A stretch of 64,000 nt of DNA, taken from positions 1 through 64,000 of the forward strand of contig NZ_SSMC01000004.1 of assembly GCF_004799345.1 (NCBI RefSeq), written 5' to 3'. The position numbers and the translations under genes were made by a program. The stretch is from Robertkochia marina. GTDB taxonomy: Bacteria; Bacteroidota; Bacteroidia; Flavobacteriales; Flavobacteriaceae. Shown here piece by piece: positions 33,280 through 42,879 of the stretch. A model generated the notes under the pieces. The model ran no database searches. It had not been told where the DNA came from and saw only the letters and a list, made by a program, of their open reading frames with translations. The first letter of the stretch is position 1; each line of letters begins with the position of its first letter.

Positions 33280-34855
33280 ACTGTCTTGCTTTATTAATAA
33301 ACTCTTCGACCACATTGGACATGTCGAACGATTTACCTCCTTGAACAGGGGGGTATTTGGCCAGGGTTTGCAGGTGGGCGCCCATCAACTCACCCATGGG
33401 CTGTATGAGCCAGGATACCTTTTGCATCAGGTGTCCGTAAGAATCAGTACTGTCGTAACTTTCATACGGGTCCATCCGGATATTGAATACCAGGGGTACC
33501 GTTCTGGGTATCACATTGGCGTAATAATCTTCTTTGGTGGAGAAGTGAAACTTCCAGGGGCCCATTCTTACCGCTGTTAGTTTACTTTCATAATAATGGA
33601 AGATATGGTTTCGGTTAGAATGATCCTGTTTTCCCATCCAGTAATCCAGGTTGTTAACACCGTCGATATATTGTTTTTTCTCTTGCATCATCTTCTCGGC
33701 TACATTGTCAACACCTGCGGCGGCTGCAAGGGTAGTAAAAAGGTCCTGGTGGGCCTGTATGCCATTCAAGGCTGTTCCTGCCGGAATTTTACCTGGCCAG
33801 CGAACCATACAAGGAACTCTGACCCCACCTTCGTAGGTGGTCATTTTTTCACCTCTGAAAGGCGTTGTACCACCGTGTGGCCAGGAAGCGTGCTCCGGAC
33901 CATTGTCGGTAGAATATAATACAATGGTATTTTCAGCCAGACCCATTTCATCCAGCCAATCCAATACGAAGCCTATATCATCGTCGTGTTGCAGCATTCC
34001 TGCACCGTAATAATCGGCTTCGCTGGTGTATTTCTCAACCTTTTTCAACCATTCTTCGTGAATACGGGTATAGAGGTGCATTCTGGAAGTATTCAACCAG
34101 ACAAAGAAGGGTTCATTATCATCTTTTGCGTTTTTCATAAAATCGATCGCCTTCGGGATCACTTCTTCCCGGTCGAACTCTTTCATTCGTTCCTGGGTTA
34201 ATGGCCCGGTATCGGTGATACGCTGTTTCCCTACTTTTCCAAAACGCGGGTCTTCAGAATTATCTACTTCGTTAGTTGCAAAGGAGTGGATCACTCCGCG
34301 TGTACCAAATTTTTTCTCGTATTCTTCCAGGTTACCTGAATAGGCCTCCCCGAAATTCTGGTAATCACGTTGTTCGGCTTCTTCCTGGGTATTCAGGTGG
34401 TAGAGGTTTCCAAAGAACTCATCGAAACCGTGAACGGTGGGAAGGTGTTCATTACGGTCACCCAGGTGGTTCTTTCCAAAATGCCCGGTGGCATAACCTT
34501 CAGCCTTTAAAACCTCTGCCAGACTGGGCGATTCGGCCTTAAGGCCCAGGGCATCTCCCGGCTGCCCAACGGTAGTCATTCCCGAACGAATAGGATACTG
34601 ACCTGTAATAAAGGCTGCTCTTCCTGCTGTACATGAAGGTTGAGCATAATGATCGGTAAACAGGGCTCCCTCGTTGGCAACCCGGTCGATGTTAGGGGTT
34701 CGGTAAGCCATAACTCCCTGTTCATAACAGCTGAGGTTCGACCATCCTATATCATCTCCCCAAATTACCAGGATATTGGGTTTGTCTTGTGCAAATACCC
34801 CTACACTAAAGCACATAAGGGTGAGCACCATTAATAATGATCTGAAATTCTTCAT
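33278..34855 (-). CDS. Arylsulfatase (S1 family), copy 2
   Basis: A 525-residue exported sulfatase, paralogous to the one at 30627: signal peptide ending VFAQ, CTAGR motif with Cys75, [31 protein letters not shown] and [17 protein letters not shown]. Its C-terminal region differs and lacks the last 20 residues of copy 1. The two share long blocks in the N-terminal half, so they are tandem duplicates that have drifted. Separated from copy 1 by the divergent lipocalin-like gene. Substrate unknown. Confidence 0.93.
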   Translation of the reverse strand: MKNFRSLLMVLTLMCFSVGVFAQDKPNILVIWGDDIGWSNLSCYEQGVMAYRTPNIDRVANEGALFTDHYAQPSCTAGRAAFITGQYPIRSGMTTVGQPGDALGLKAESPSLAEVLKAEGYATGHFGKNHLGDRNEHLPTVHGFDEFFGNLYHLNTQEEAEQRDYQNFGEAYSGNLEEYEKKFGTRGVIHSFATNEVDNSEDPRFGKVGKQRITDTGPLTQERMKEFDREEVIPKAIDFMKNAKDDNEPFFVWLNTSRMHLYTRIHEEWLKKVEKYTSEADYYGAGMLQHDDDIGFVLDWLDEMGLAENTIVLYSTDNGPEHASWPHGGTTPFRGEKMTTYEGGVRVPCMVRWPGKIPAGTALNGIQAHQDLFTTLAAAAGVDNVAEKMMQEKKQYIDGVNNLDYWMGKQDHSNRNHIFHYYESKLTAVRMGPWKFHFSTKEDYYANVIPRTVPLVFNIRMDPYESYDSTDSYGHLMQKVSWLIQPMGELMGAHLQTLAKYPPVQGGKSFDMSNVVEEFINKARQ

Positions 34856-35028
34856 AAAGATTTTAAGTTGACGATTAACAATTTTTTTAAAGCCATAAAA
34901 GGAAGTAGATGGTGGTAATGGGATCTCAACCGCCTGATAGACAGCATGTTAAATATATAGAAAAAAATTTACTTTTAAATTCCAAATTCCGGGAAGGATG
35001 GTGATAGTTAATTCAGGCGTAGAATAAC

Positions 35029-35290
35029 TTGCAAACCACCCCGGCCTTTCCCCAGCGCGCCGGCTGGCCCTTTCGCTAAAATGGTCCGCAGGACCATTTT
35101 TACACGCTCAGTCCTCCTTGAAAAAGGAGGGGATTAATAGCGTTTCCAAAATTGGCTTTTGGGATAAGAATCTAAAAAAAGGCATGGAGGTATAACTGGG
35201 AGATTGCCACGGCCTGCCTTTGCCAGTGCGCCAGCTGGCCCCTTCACTAAAAACAGCCTCTGGCTGTTTTCTTAACGCTCGGTCCTTCGC
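35029..35290. repeat. Intergenic repeat cassette (P1 and P2 hairpins)
   Basis: The 588-bp gap 34856-35443 contains two copies of a unit with flanks TTCRCTAAAA and ACGCTCRGTCC. P1 hairpin: AAAATGGTCC-GCA-GGACCATTTT (35078-35100). P2 hairpin: AAAACAGCC-TCT-GGCTGTTTT (35250-35270). Both follow a GCGCCRGCTGGCCC block. Stem sequences differ but pairing is perfect. About 35300-35340 has CGTACCCC words. No gene. Confidence 0.82.
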
Positions 35291-35351
35291 AAAGACGTAT
35301 AACTGAAACCCGTACCCCGTCACTCGTACCCCGTACCCCATATAAAAGCAA

Positions 35352-35382
35352 AATCCCGGACAGTACTGCTGCGTCCGGGATC
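35352..35382 (-). terminator. Possible terminator of beta-barrel receptor gene
   Basis: ATCCCGGAC/GTCCGGGAT stem with an 11-nt loop and a TTTT on the minus side, about 60 bp past the stop at 35444. Confidence 0.5.
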
Positions 35383-35443
35383 TCTGTTAATAACTATCAA
35401 TTAACACTAACCATCAACTATTATATTGAATAGTTATTAAGTA

Positions 35444-37930
35444 TTATAGAATACCGCCTCCACCACTCTTGGTGCGGTCATCACGTTGCTTACGTTGCAG
35501 AGCTCTGTTCTTACCGCTGCCGAATTGGTATGAGAGTCCGATAAAGATGGTGCGGCTTTCCCAGTTAAAGTGTCCTCTTTGCAGGTAGGGACGGTCGGTG
35601 TCAAAGCCCCATTGCGCCGTGTTGAAAATGTCATTGAAGTTCAGGCTCACACTTCCCTTGCCTTCTGCAAAGGTGTGTCGGGCGCCTACATTCACGAAAT
35701 ACAGCGGACGTTGTTCGATCTGAAGGGTTTCGTTGCGGCCCCGGTACAATCCGAAAAGGTTGAATGAAAGCTTCTTGGTGGCCTTAAAACTGTTGTTCAT
35801 TCTAAGGTTCAGGATGTTATTATCTACTGAAATGGCGTCTGTGGTAATATCAACTTCGGTAGGGTTTTCAATTCCCGGATCCAGACGTTCGGTAAGTCCT
35901 CTCTGGGTTTGTGCAAAATATTCTGCACTCAGATTCACACTCCACCACTTGGCAAGGTTCAGGTTGGAATTCATTTCAATACCGAAGGCTTGGGTATCGT
36001 TAAAGTTATCCCAGGTAAGGATCTGTTTGGTCAGGTCAGTTCGGTCTACGAAAACTGCCCTGTTGATCTCATCGATGATCTCCCGGTAAAATGCCCCGAA
36101 GCTTATGCTTCCCAGTTTTTCCCATCGATGGGTATAGTTAGCCTCAAAAGAGTTGGTAAACTGGGGTAGCAGGTTTTGATTTCCGAATGAAGATATTTGT
36201 GGGGTACTCCATTCGCGAATAGGGTTTACCTGTTGCAGTCCCGGACGGTCTACCCGGCGGCTGAAACTCACCTGGTACTGATTCTTTTCGCTGGCGGCAT
36301 ATCTTACGAAGGCCGAAGGGTATACCTGGAAATAATCATCGGTAAACGAAGCGGCTCCGTTGGTTTCGGCCAGCACGCTCACATCTTCTACACGGGCACC
36401 TATCTGGTAGCTCCACTTTTCAAAATTCTGTCCGAAGGTGGCGTAGGCAGAATAGATATCCATCCCGTAAATAAAATTGGTTTGAGGGGTAGGTACCAGG
36501 TTTCCGCCGGCATCAAAGGTAAGCCCGGTAGAGGAGTAGTCTACATCGGTCTCAAAAAGCCTGGCCTCCAGTCCCATTTCCAACTTAGACTTCTCGCTTA
36601 AAGGATTTACGTAATCCAGGTTTATGATGGTCTGATCTCTTTCGGTGTCTACAAAATCCATATAATCGGGAATTTGCGAAAAGCCTGTAAAAGCGAAGTC
36701 GGCGTCCTGACTGTTCGAAAACAAGCTATAGTCGGCCTCCAGTCCAAGGTTGTGACCTTCTTTTTCAAAGTCCAGGTTATACACAAAATTATATTGCTCA
36801 GTTTGGTTATAATCATCAAAGGTGGCCATTTGATTGCCGTTTAGTTCGGGGGCTCCGATATTGGTGATGTCGGTGTCGCCGGTACCCAGGCCGTCAAAAA
36901 AGTTTTGATTGGTAAAAAAGGAGATAGTATTCTTTTCGTTCAGGTAAAAATCAAAGCCCAGTTTGTAGAGGTATGATTTGTTATTGTTGAGGAACAGGAA
37001 ATTCTGGAATTGCTGCTCGTTTACAGGTGAGGCCGGGTTGTCGAGACGCTCAATAACTCCGGAATTAACATACTTTCCGATGTTGTTCCCATAATTCCCG
37101 TAAAAATTAAACTTTCCGCTTCGGTAGTTCATGTCTATAGAACCATTGAATTTGGCTTCGATCTCATAGCCTAATCCCATATTCACACTACCATTGAAGC
37201 CAATGTTAGCATTTTTATGCAGCACAATATTGATGAGTCCGCTCATTCCTTCCGGGTTGTATTTTGCTGAAGGATTGGTGATGAGTTCTATCTTTTTGAT
37301 AGAAGTGGAGGGTATTTGCTGCAGTAATTGAGAGACCGGTACATTAGAGAGTTTTCCGTCTACCATCACCCTTACGTTACTGTTCCCGCGAAGGGAGATG
37401 TCGCCCGATTGCTGATCCACATTCACCGAAGGGATATTGTTCATGATATCGGCTGCAGTGGCCCCTTGGGTCGTCAAGTCTTTACCTACATTGATCACCT
37501 TACGGTCTATTTTTTGTTCTACCGTAGAGCGCTCTGCTACTACGTCTACGCCTTCGAGTTCGGTAACATTCTCCTTCAGGGTAATAACGCCCATATCTAT
37601 TTTTCGGTTGCCTCTTTCTATTTTAATGGGTTGACTATAGGTTTCATATCCTATGAACTGAACTTCCAGGATGAGGTCTCCCTCTTCGATCTTATTGATC
37701 TCAAAAGTTCCGTCTTCAGAAGTGATGCCCCCGGTTAGGGTGGTGCTGTCTGTTGCAGATTTTATGGCCACGGTGGCGTAGGGTACGGGCTCCTGTAATT
37801 TCTGGTCAATGACCTTTCCGGTTACAGTTCCTATCTTTGCTTCAGGAGTTGAGGGGTCTGATGGGGAGGATGGTTGTGCAGTACTGATTGTGCTATACAG
37901 AATAACACAAAGCATGATAAGTGCTCTCAT
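35444..37930 (-). CDS. Outer membrane beta-barrel TonB-dependent receptor-like protein
   Basis: An 828-residue outer membrane protein. After a signal peptide comes a carboxypeptidase-regulatory-like domain (GTVTGKVIDQKLQEPVPYATV), then a plug-like domain (ADIMNNIPSVNVDQQSGDI, SIKKIELITNPSAKY) and a long barrel ending in FIGLSYQFGSG. The type is the outer membrane beta-barrel family 14-like group of TonB-dependent receptors. A Lys/Arg-Gly-rich tail (GKNRALQRKQRDDR and GGGG) follows the last strand, unusual for proteins that need a terminal aromatic. No SusD partner nearby, so not a classical SusCD pair. Confidence 0.9.
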   Translation of the reverse strand: MRALIMLCVILYSTISTAQPSSPSDPSTPEAKIGTVTGKVIDQKLQEPVPYATVAIKSATDSTTLTGGITSEDGTFEINKIEEGDLILEVQFIGYETYSQPIKIERGNRKIDMGVITLKENVTELEGVDVVAERSTVEQKIDRKVINVGKDLTTQGATAADIMNNIPSVNVDQQSGDISLRGNSNVRVMVDGKLSNVPVSQLLQQIPSTSIKKIELITNPSAKYNPEGMSGLINIVLHKNANIGFNGSVNMGLGYEIEAKFNGSIDMNYRSGKFNFYGNYGNNIGKYVNSGVIERLDNPASPVNEQQFQNFLFLNNNKSYLYKLGFDFYLNEKNTISFFTNQNFFDGLGTGDTDITNIGAPELNGNQMATFDDYNQTEQYNFVYNLDFEKEGHNLGLEADYSLFSNSQDADFAFTGFSQIPDYMDFVDTERDQTIINLDYVNPLSEKSKLEMGLEARLFETDVDYSSTGLTFDAGGNLVPTPQTNFIYGMDIYSAYATFGQNFEKWSYQIGARVEDVSVLAETNGAASFTDDYFQVYPSAFVRYAASEKNQYQVSFSRRVDRPGLQQVNPIREWSTPQISSFGNQNLLPQFTNSFEANYTHRWEKLGSISFGAFYREIIDEINRAVFVDRTDLTKQILTWDNFNDTQAFGIEMNSNLNLAKWWSVNLSAEYFAQTQRGLTERLDPGIENPTEVDITTDAISVDNNILNLRMNNSFKATKKLSFNLFGLYRGRNETLQIEQRPLYFVNVGARHTFAEGKGSVSLNFNDIFNTAQWGFDTDRPYLQRGHFNWESRTIFIGLSYQFGSGKNRALQRKQRDDRTKSGGGGIL

Positions 37931-38043
37931 TGATTTGTTTTTTGATTGATGATTGATGATCCCGGATTGCTCCGGATGGTTACTTAATTGACGAGGGCTC
38001 TGAGATTTTGTTACAGGAGCTCAGTTATTTAACAGATTTTAAC

Positions 38044-38403
38044 ATGAAGAAAACATTGGTTTTAGGCGCTTCCACAAGGCCTGATCGCTACAGTTATATC
38101 GCTATAAAACGGCTCACCGGGGCCAATATCGATACTGTTGCGGTAGGTAGAAGAAAAGGGCAGGCCTGTGGCATTACCATCTTTGATGAGCCCATGCCCT
38201 TTAAGGATATTCATACGGTAACCTTATATCTGAATCCTCGAAATCAGGAACCTTATTTCGACTATATCGCAAGCCTTCAGCCCAAGAGGGTGATCTTTAA
38301 TCCCGGGACCGAGAATCCGAAGCTCTACAGCTTTCTTGAATCCAAAGGGATCGAGGTGGAGGTGGCCTGCACCCTGGTTATGATATCTGTTAATAATTAC
38401 TAG
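38044..38403 (+). CDS. CoA-binding domain protein
   Basis: A 119-residue soluble protein with one Rossmann-type CoA-binding domain: TLVLGASTRPDRYSYIAIKRL at the N-terminus, then FKDIHTVTLYLNP and RVIFNPGTENPKL, ending VEVACTLVM. It resembles YccU-like proteins. ATG 38044 (MKKTLVLGAS) is used; the longer frame starts with TTG. It meets the symporter gene tail to tail, and their stops overlap by 4 bp (38400-38403). Confidence 0.85.
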   Translation: MKKTLVLGASTRPDRYSYIAIKRLTGANIDTVAVGRRKGQACGITIFDEPMPFKDIHTVTLYLNPRNQEPYFDYIASLQPKRVIFNPGTENPKLYSFLESKGIEVEVACTLVMISVNNY

Positions 38404-39854
38404 GCCGGAATGGCTTCTCCTTTTCTGCTGATCAACAGCAGTCCGGTAAAGGTCAGTGCTCCGTTGAGGATAAGGATGAAGAATCCGAAATCGAATCCGT
38501 AAGTACGCAGGCAGTAATCACTGATCAGGTATGACACAACTGGTGCAGCCAGTGAAATAATAGGTACCAAACGGTCTCTTACCTGTAGTTTTGTGAACAA
38601 ACCAAAACTGTAAAGACCGAGTAATGGTCCGTAGGTATATCCGGCAAAAGTGAATAGTTTAGCAATGACACTTTCATTTTTGATCACGTACTTAAAGGTG
38701 ATGATCACCAGGATAAGAAGTACTGAAAATAAAATGTGAATTCTTTTGCGAATTTTTACCTGGTCTTCCTTCGGGAATCTTTTCTCCAGGTCAACAATAT
38801 CCACACTAAAGGAGGTGGTTAATGAGGTAAGGGCACTGTCGGCACTACTATAGGCAGCAGCGATCAACCCAATAAGAAAGAATACGAACACAGCGGTTCC
38901 CAGGTGCTCAGAGGCCAGGATGGCAAAAAGGTCATCTCTGTGGGCATCGATACCGAATTGGACAGCGTACTCGGTAAGCAGCAGTCCTAAAACCAGGAAT
39001 ACCAGGTTTACTATGGTGAGTACAATGGTAAACCAGAACATATTCTTTTGTGCATCCTTAAGGCTGCGGCAGGTCAGGTTTTTTTGCATCATATCCTGAT
39101 CGAGCCCGGTCATTACCACGGCAATAAAAGCTCCTGAGAAAAATTGCTTCCAGAAATATTCTGCGCTCTTCACATCGTCAAAAAAGAACATTCTTGACAT
39201 ATCGCTATTGCTGATAAAGTTTATAAGTCCGGTCTCAGCAAGGTTGAGTTCATTGTAAACGCTTACCACGGCAACAACTACGGCCACCAGCATAAACAGG
39301 GTTTGCAGGGTGTCGGTGTATACAATGGTTTTGATACCGCTTTTAAAGGTGTACAGCCATATCAGGATAATGGTCAGGGTTACCGTTACCCAGAACGGCA
39401 CACCAAGGGCGTCGAACAGAATGACCTGCAGCACATTGGCTACCAGGAATAACCGAAAGCTGGCGCCTACAATACGGGAGATCAGAAACAACCCGGCTCC
39501 CGTTTTATAACTGGCGTTACCGAAGCGATGCTCCAGGTAGGTGTATATGGAGGTCAGGTTGAGTCGGTAGTAGAGGGGTAATAATACCGTTCCAATGATG
39601 AAATAACCCAGGATGTACCCCAACACCATCTGCATATAGCTAAAGCTGGAAGCCTCTACCCACCCTGGTACAGAGATAAAAGTAACTCCGCTCAGGGTAG
39701 CTCCTATCATTCCGAAGGCCACTACGTACCATGGCGACTGCCGGTTTGCTTTAAAGAAACTCTCGTTGCTTTCTTCTTTACCTGTCAGGTAGGAAATAAA
39801 AATTAACAGCAGGAAATAGGCAGCTATCAGGGAAATGATAAAGATGGGTTGCAT
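38400..39854 (-). CDS. Sodium:solute symporter (SSS family)
   Basis: A 484-residue inner membrane transporter with about 13 segments. The family pattern is visible: SLIAAYFLLLIFISY, SGVTFISVPGWV, YTYLEHRFGNASYKTGAGLF, and FFLIGLIAAAYSSADSALTSLTTSFSVDIVDL with the conserved Ser pair in the sodium-site segment. Substrates in this family include sugars, sialic acid, amino acids and iodide; none can be named here. Next to a converging CoA-binding gene and divergent from recR. Confidence 0.92.
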   Translation of the reverse strand: MQPIFIISLIAAYFLLLIFISYLTGKEESNESFFKANRQSPWYVVAFGMIGATLSGVTFISVPGWVEASSFSYMQMVLGYILGYFIIGTVLLPLYYRLNLTSIYTYLEHRFGNASYKTGAGLFLISRIVGASFRLFLVANVLQVILFDALGVPFWVTVTLTIILIWLYTFKSGIKTIVYTDTLQTLFMLVAVVVAVVSVYNELNLAETGLINFISNSDMSRMFFFDDVKSAEYFWKQFFSGAFIAVVMTGLDQDMMQKNLTCRSLKDAQKNMFWFTIVLTIVNLVFLVLGLLLTEYAVQFGIDAHRDDLFAILASEHLGTAVFVFFLIGLIAAAYSSADSALTSLTTSFSVDIVDLEKRFPKEDQVKIRKRIHILFSVLLILVIITFKYVIKNESVIAKLFTFAGYTYGPLLGLYSFGLFTKLQVRDRLVPIISLAAPVVSYLISDYCLRTYGFDFGFFILILNGALTFTGLLLISRKGEAIPA

Positions 39855-39937
39855 GCAGGTTAAGTTTTTGGTACGGCAAAATACAAAACTTCATTATATC
39901 CTGTTTAATGGTTGTTTAAAATCGTAAATTCGCAACG

Positions 39938-40555
39938 ATGGATTTTTCTTCTAAACTATTGGAAAATGCGGTCGATCAGGTGTCTCAGCTTCCCGGTATC
40001 GGTAAGCGAACTGCCTTGCGATTGGTACTGCATTTATTGCGACAGCCCAAAGAACAATCGGCCGACCTGGCGCAAGCCATCCTTAATCTGAGGATGGAAG
40101 TTCGTTATTGCAAGAGTTGTCATAATATTTCTGATACCGAACTCTGTGAGATCTGTGCGAGTCCAAAACGCAATAAGGAAACCGTTTGTGTGGTGGAAGA
40201 TATTCGCGACGTCATGGCCATTGAAAACACCGGACAGTATACCGGACTTTATCATGTTCTGGGAGGGAAGATCTCTCCTATGGATGGGGTAGGTCCGCAG
40301 GAACTCACCATCGGAAGCCTGGTGGATAAGGTGAAGGCCGGGGAGGTACAGGAGGTGATCTTTGCTTTGAGCTCAACCATGGAAGGAGATACCACCAACT
40401 TTTATATCTATAAGCAACTGGAGCCCTATCAGGTTAAGACCTCTGCTATTGCAAGAGGAATTTCTGTGGGTGACGAGTTGGAATATGCTGATGAGGTGAC
40501 CCTTGGGAGAAGTATTATGAACCGGGTGCCTTTTGAGAGTTCTCTAAAGGGTTGA
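39938..40555 (+). CDS. recR: Recombination protein RecR
   Basis: A 205-residue protein of the RecFOR gap-repair pathway. Helix-hairpin-helix [16 protein letters not shown] at the N-terminus, four-Cys zinc finger CKSCHN / CEIC, Toprim domain ([31 protein letters not shown]) and the C-terminal Walker-B-like strand GDTT. Full length, normal order. A TAAATTCG box, close to TAnnTTTG, is about 13 bp before the ATG. Divergent from the symporter gene. Confidence 0.97.
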   Translation: MDFSSKLLENAVDQVSQLPGIGKRTALRLVLHLLRQPKEQSADLAQAILNLRMEVRYCKSCHNISDTELCEICASPKRNKETVCVVEDIRDVMAIENTGQYTGLYHVLGGKISPMDGVGPQELTIGSLVDKVKAGEVQEVIFALSSTMEGDTTNFYIYKQLEPYQVKTSAIARGISVGDELEYADEVTLGRSIMNRVPFESSLKG

Positions 40556-40661
40556 TGCTTAGTTGTTAACACTTTAGGGGGTTAAAAAAAGTATAACGAA
40601 TTTTAGTTTTTTTAATTATTTTCGCAAAACGAACGGTAAAAAACACCTATTAATTATCAAT

Positions 40662-41990
40662 ATGGCAAAATTTGAACTTAAACTCCCTCAAATGGGCGAA
40701 AGTGTGGCAGAGGCTACACTTACAACATGGTTGAAAGATGTAGGAGATACTATTGAAATGGATGAGGCTGTGGTTGAGGTGGCTACAGATAAGGTAGACT
40801 CAGAAGTTCCCAGTGAGGTCGACGGAGTATTGCTGGAGAAGTTCTTTGATGTAGATGATGTGATCAAGGTAGGCGAAGTGATCGCCATTATCGAGACTGA
40901 AGGAGATGGAGGACAAGAGGTTAAAACAGAAGATACAGTAACGACTGAAACAGCTTCGGAAGAGGAAGAGGCAGCTACAGCAATTGAAGAAGATATGGCC
41001 GCGGTAAAAGATACTGTACAGCCTTTTGCTACCCCTGATTTCAATGAATCAGAACGCTTCTACTCGCCCCTGGTTAAGAATATTGCCAAAGAAGAGAATG
41101 TTTCCCTTGAAGAGCTTGAAAAGATTCAGGGCAGTGGTAAGGATGGGCGCGTTACCAAAGACGATATCCTTTCTTATATAGAGAACAGAGGTAAGGCTCC
41201 TGCAGCGGCAAAACCTGCACCCTCGCCCTCGCCCTCTGGTCCTGCACCCTCAAAACCCGCAACCCCTGTTTCTGTAAATGGTGAAGATGAGATCATTGAA
41301 ATGAGCCGCATGGGGAAACTTATTGCACACCATATGGTAGAAAGTGTTCAGACTTCAGCTCATGTTCAGAGTTTTATTGAGGTTGATGTCACTGCTATTG
41401 TTAATTGGAGAAATAAGGTCAAGAGATCTTTCCAGGAGAGAGAAGGAGAAAAGCTCACCTTTACGCCCATCTTTATGGAAGCTGTTGCCAAGGCCATAAA
41501 AGACTTCCCGATGATCAATATTTCGGTAGACGGAGATAGGATCATAAAAAGAAAGAATATTAACCTGGGTATGGCAGCAGCCTTGCCTGATGGCAACCTG
41601 ATCGTACCGGTCATTAAGAACGCCGATCAATTGAATCTGGTGGGTATGGCCAAAAAGGTGAATGACCTTGCCGGCAGGGCCAGAGAAAATAAATTAAAGC
41701 CGGACGAGATCCAGGGAGGAACCTATACAGTGACCAATGTAGGAACCTTTGGCAGTGTTATGGGTACTCCGATCATCAATCAGCCACAGGTGGGTATTCT
41801 TGCCCTGGGGGCTATCAGAAAGGTGCCTGCAGTGATCGAAACTCCCGAAGGAGATCTGATCGGTATCCGTCACAAGATGTTCCTGTCGCACAGCTACGAC
41901 CATCGGGTGGTTAACGGTGCTCTGGGTGGACAATTTGTAAAAAGAGTTTCAGAATACCTGGAAAGCTGGGATGCGAACAGAGAGATCTGA
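40662..41990 (+). CDS. 2-oxo acid dehydrogenase complex E2 (dihydrolipoamide acyltransferase)
   Basis: A 442-residue E2 subunit of an alpha-keto acid dehydrogenase complex. Domain order: lipoyl domain 1-77 (lipoyl Lys44 in VATDKVDSEVPS), Glu/Thr/Ala-rich linker, peripheral subunit-binding domain about 128-174 (YSPLVKNIAKEENVSLEEL, GKDGRVTKDDIL), Pro/Ala/Ser linker, catalytic domain with SHSYDHRVVNG (His) near the C-terminus. Could be the branched-chain (BkdB-like) or 2-oxoglutarate type; no E1 or E3 gene is next to it. Monocistronic with a terminator at 42009-42038. Confidence 0.93.
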   Translation: MAKFELKLPQMGESVAEATLTTWLKDVGDTIEMDEAVVEVATDKVDSEVPSEVDGVLLEKFFDVDDVIKVGEVIAIIETEGDGGQEVKTEDTVTTETASEEEEAATAIEEDMAAVKDTVQPFATPDFNESERFYSPLVKNIAKEENVSLEELEKIQGSGKDGRVTKDDILSYIENRGKAPAAAKPAPSPSPSGPAPSKPATPVSVNGEDEIIEMSRMGKLIAHHMVESVQTSAHVQSFIEVDVTAIVNWRNKVKRSFQEREGEKLTFTPIFMEAVAKAIKDFPMINISVDGDRIIKRKNINLGMAAALPDGNLIVPVIKNADQLNLVGMAKKVNDLAGRARENKLKPDEIQGGTYTVTNVGTFGSVMGTPIINQPQVGILALGAIRKVPAVIETPEGDLIGIRHKMFLSHSYDHRVVNGALGGQFVKRVSEYLESWDANREI

Positions 41991-42008
41991 TCCTTGTAAA
42001 TAAGACTT

Positions 42009-42038
42009 TTAAAACCCCGGTTCGTTCCGGGGTTTTTT
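42009..42038 (+). terminator. Terminator of E2 gene
   Basis: AAAACCCCGG, loop TTCGTT, CCGGGGTTTTTT. Confidence 0.88.
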
Positions 42039-42051
42039 AATACCCAATGGT

Positions 42052-42059
42052 TATATTTG
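42052..42059 (+). promoter_or_regulatory. Probable -7 element of exonuclease operon
   Basis: TATATTTG, 31 bp before ATG 42091; no clear TTG at 19-bp spacing. Confidence 0.5.
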
Positions 42060-42090
42060 TGCGAAGCCAAATGCAAAAAGACCTTTTTCA

Positions 42091-42867
42091 ATGGAGTTGA
42101 ATTTAACGAAACCCATATGTTTCTTCGATCTGGAAACCACAGGCATAGAAGTTGCTAAAGACAGGATCGTGGAGATCTCGATATTGAAAGTTTACCCCAA
42201 CGGAAATAAAGAAAGCCGAACCTGGCTGGTGAATCCCGAAATGCCCATCCCTCCTGAATCCTCTGCTATTCACGGCATTACCGATGAAAAAGTGGCCGGG
42301 GAACCAACGTTTAAGGAGTTGTCTAAAACTATTTATAACCTGATCAAGGATAGTGACCTGGCAGGGTATAATTCTGATCGTTTTGATATTCCGTTGCTGG
42401 CAGAAGAAATGTTGAGAGCGGGGATTGATTTTGACCTGGGTAATAAGGTGACTGTTGATGTGCAAACCATTTTTCATAAGATGGAGAAACGCACCCTCGA
42501 GGCGGCCTACAAATTCTATTGTGATAAAATATTAGAGGATGCCCATAGTGCAGAGGCAGATACCAATGCCACCTATGAGATCCTGAAGGCACAGCTGGAG
42601 CGCTATGAAGAGCTGGAAAACGATATGAAGTTTCTCGGGGAATTTACCAACAGAAAACGAAGTGTTGATTTTGCCGGATTTATAGCCTTTGACGATGAGG
42701 ACAGGGAAGTGTTTGCTTTCGGGAAGCATAAAGGGAAACCGGTAGAACAGGTACTGGAAGAAGAGCCGGGGTATTTTGGGTGGATGCTCAATGCCGACTT
42801 TCCGCTCTACACCAAAAAAGTTCTTACGGCTGTGAAATTGCGTAAACTGAATAATAAACTAAACTAG
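42091..42867 (+). CDS. DEDDh 3'-5' exonuclease with C-terminal DUF3820-like domain
   Basis: A 258-residue DnaQ/epsilon-like exonuclease. DEDDh motifs: FFDLETTG (Exo I Asp-Glu), GYNSDRFDIPLL (Exo II) and EDAHSAEADTNAT (Exo III His and Asp). The C-terminal 60 residues (FGKHKGKPVEQVLEEEPGYFGWML) match the DUF3820 pattern of a short Gly-Lys-Tyr/His-Lys-Gly motif. Could proofread DNA or act on RNA, since no polymerase gene is near. First gene of a four-gene run with FAH, Hpt and cinA (gaps 12, 1 and 3 bp). Confidence 0.88.
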   Translation: MELNLTKPICFFDLETTGIEVAKDRIVEISILKVYPNGNKESRTWLVNPEMPIPPESSAIHGITDEKVAGEPTFKELSKTIYNLIKDSDLAGYNSDRFDIPLLAEEMLRAGIDFDLGNKVTVDVQTIFHKMEKRTLEAAYKFYCDKILEDAHSAEADTNATYEILKAQLERYEELENDMKFLGEFTNRKRSVDFAGFIAFDDEDREVFAFGKHKGKPVEQVLEEEPGYFGWMLNADFPLYTKKVLTAVKLRKLNNKLN

Positions 42868-42879
42868 TACGGTGTTCAT

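Noticed and set aside
32931-33315. Two minus-strand frames of 94 and 75 codons reading repeated MRLCGYAV
   Set aside because: They are translations of the GCATAACC array and neighbouring repeat words; no domain, no start signal and no support as genes.
35444-37930. SusC/SusD-type polysaccharide utilisation locus
   Set aside because: The receptor is not of the long SusC type with a SusD partner, and no glycoside hydrolase is adjacent; the GH3 gene is 25 kb away.
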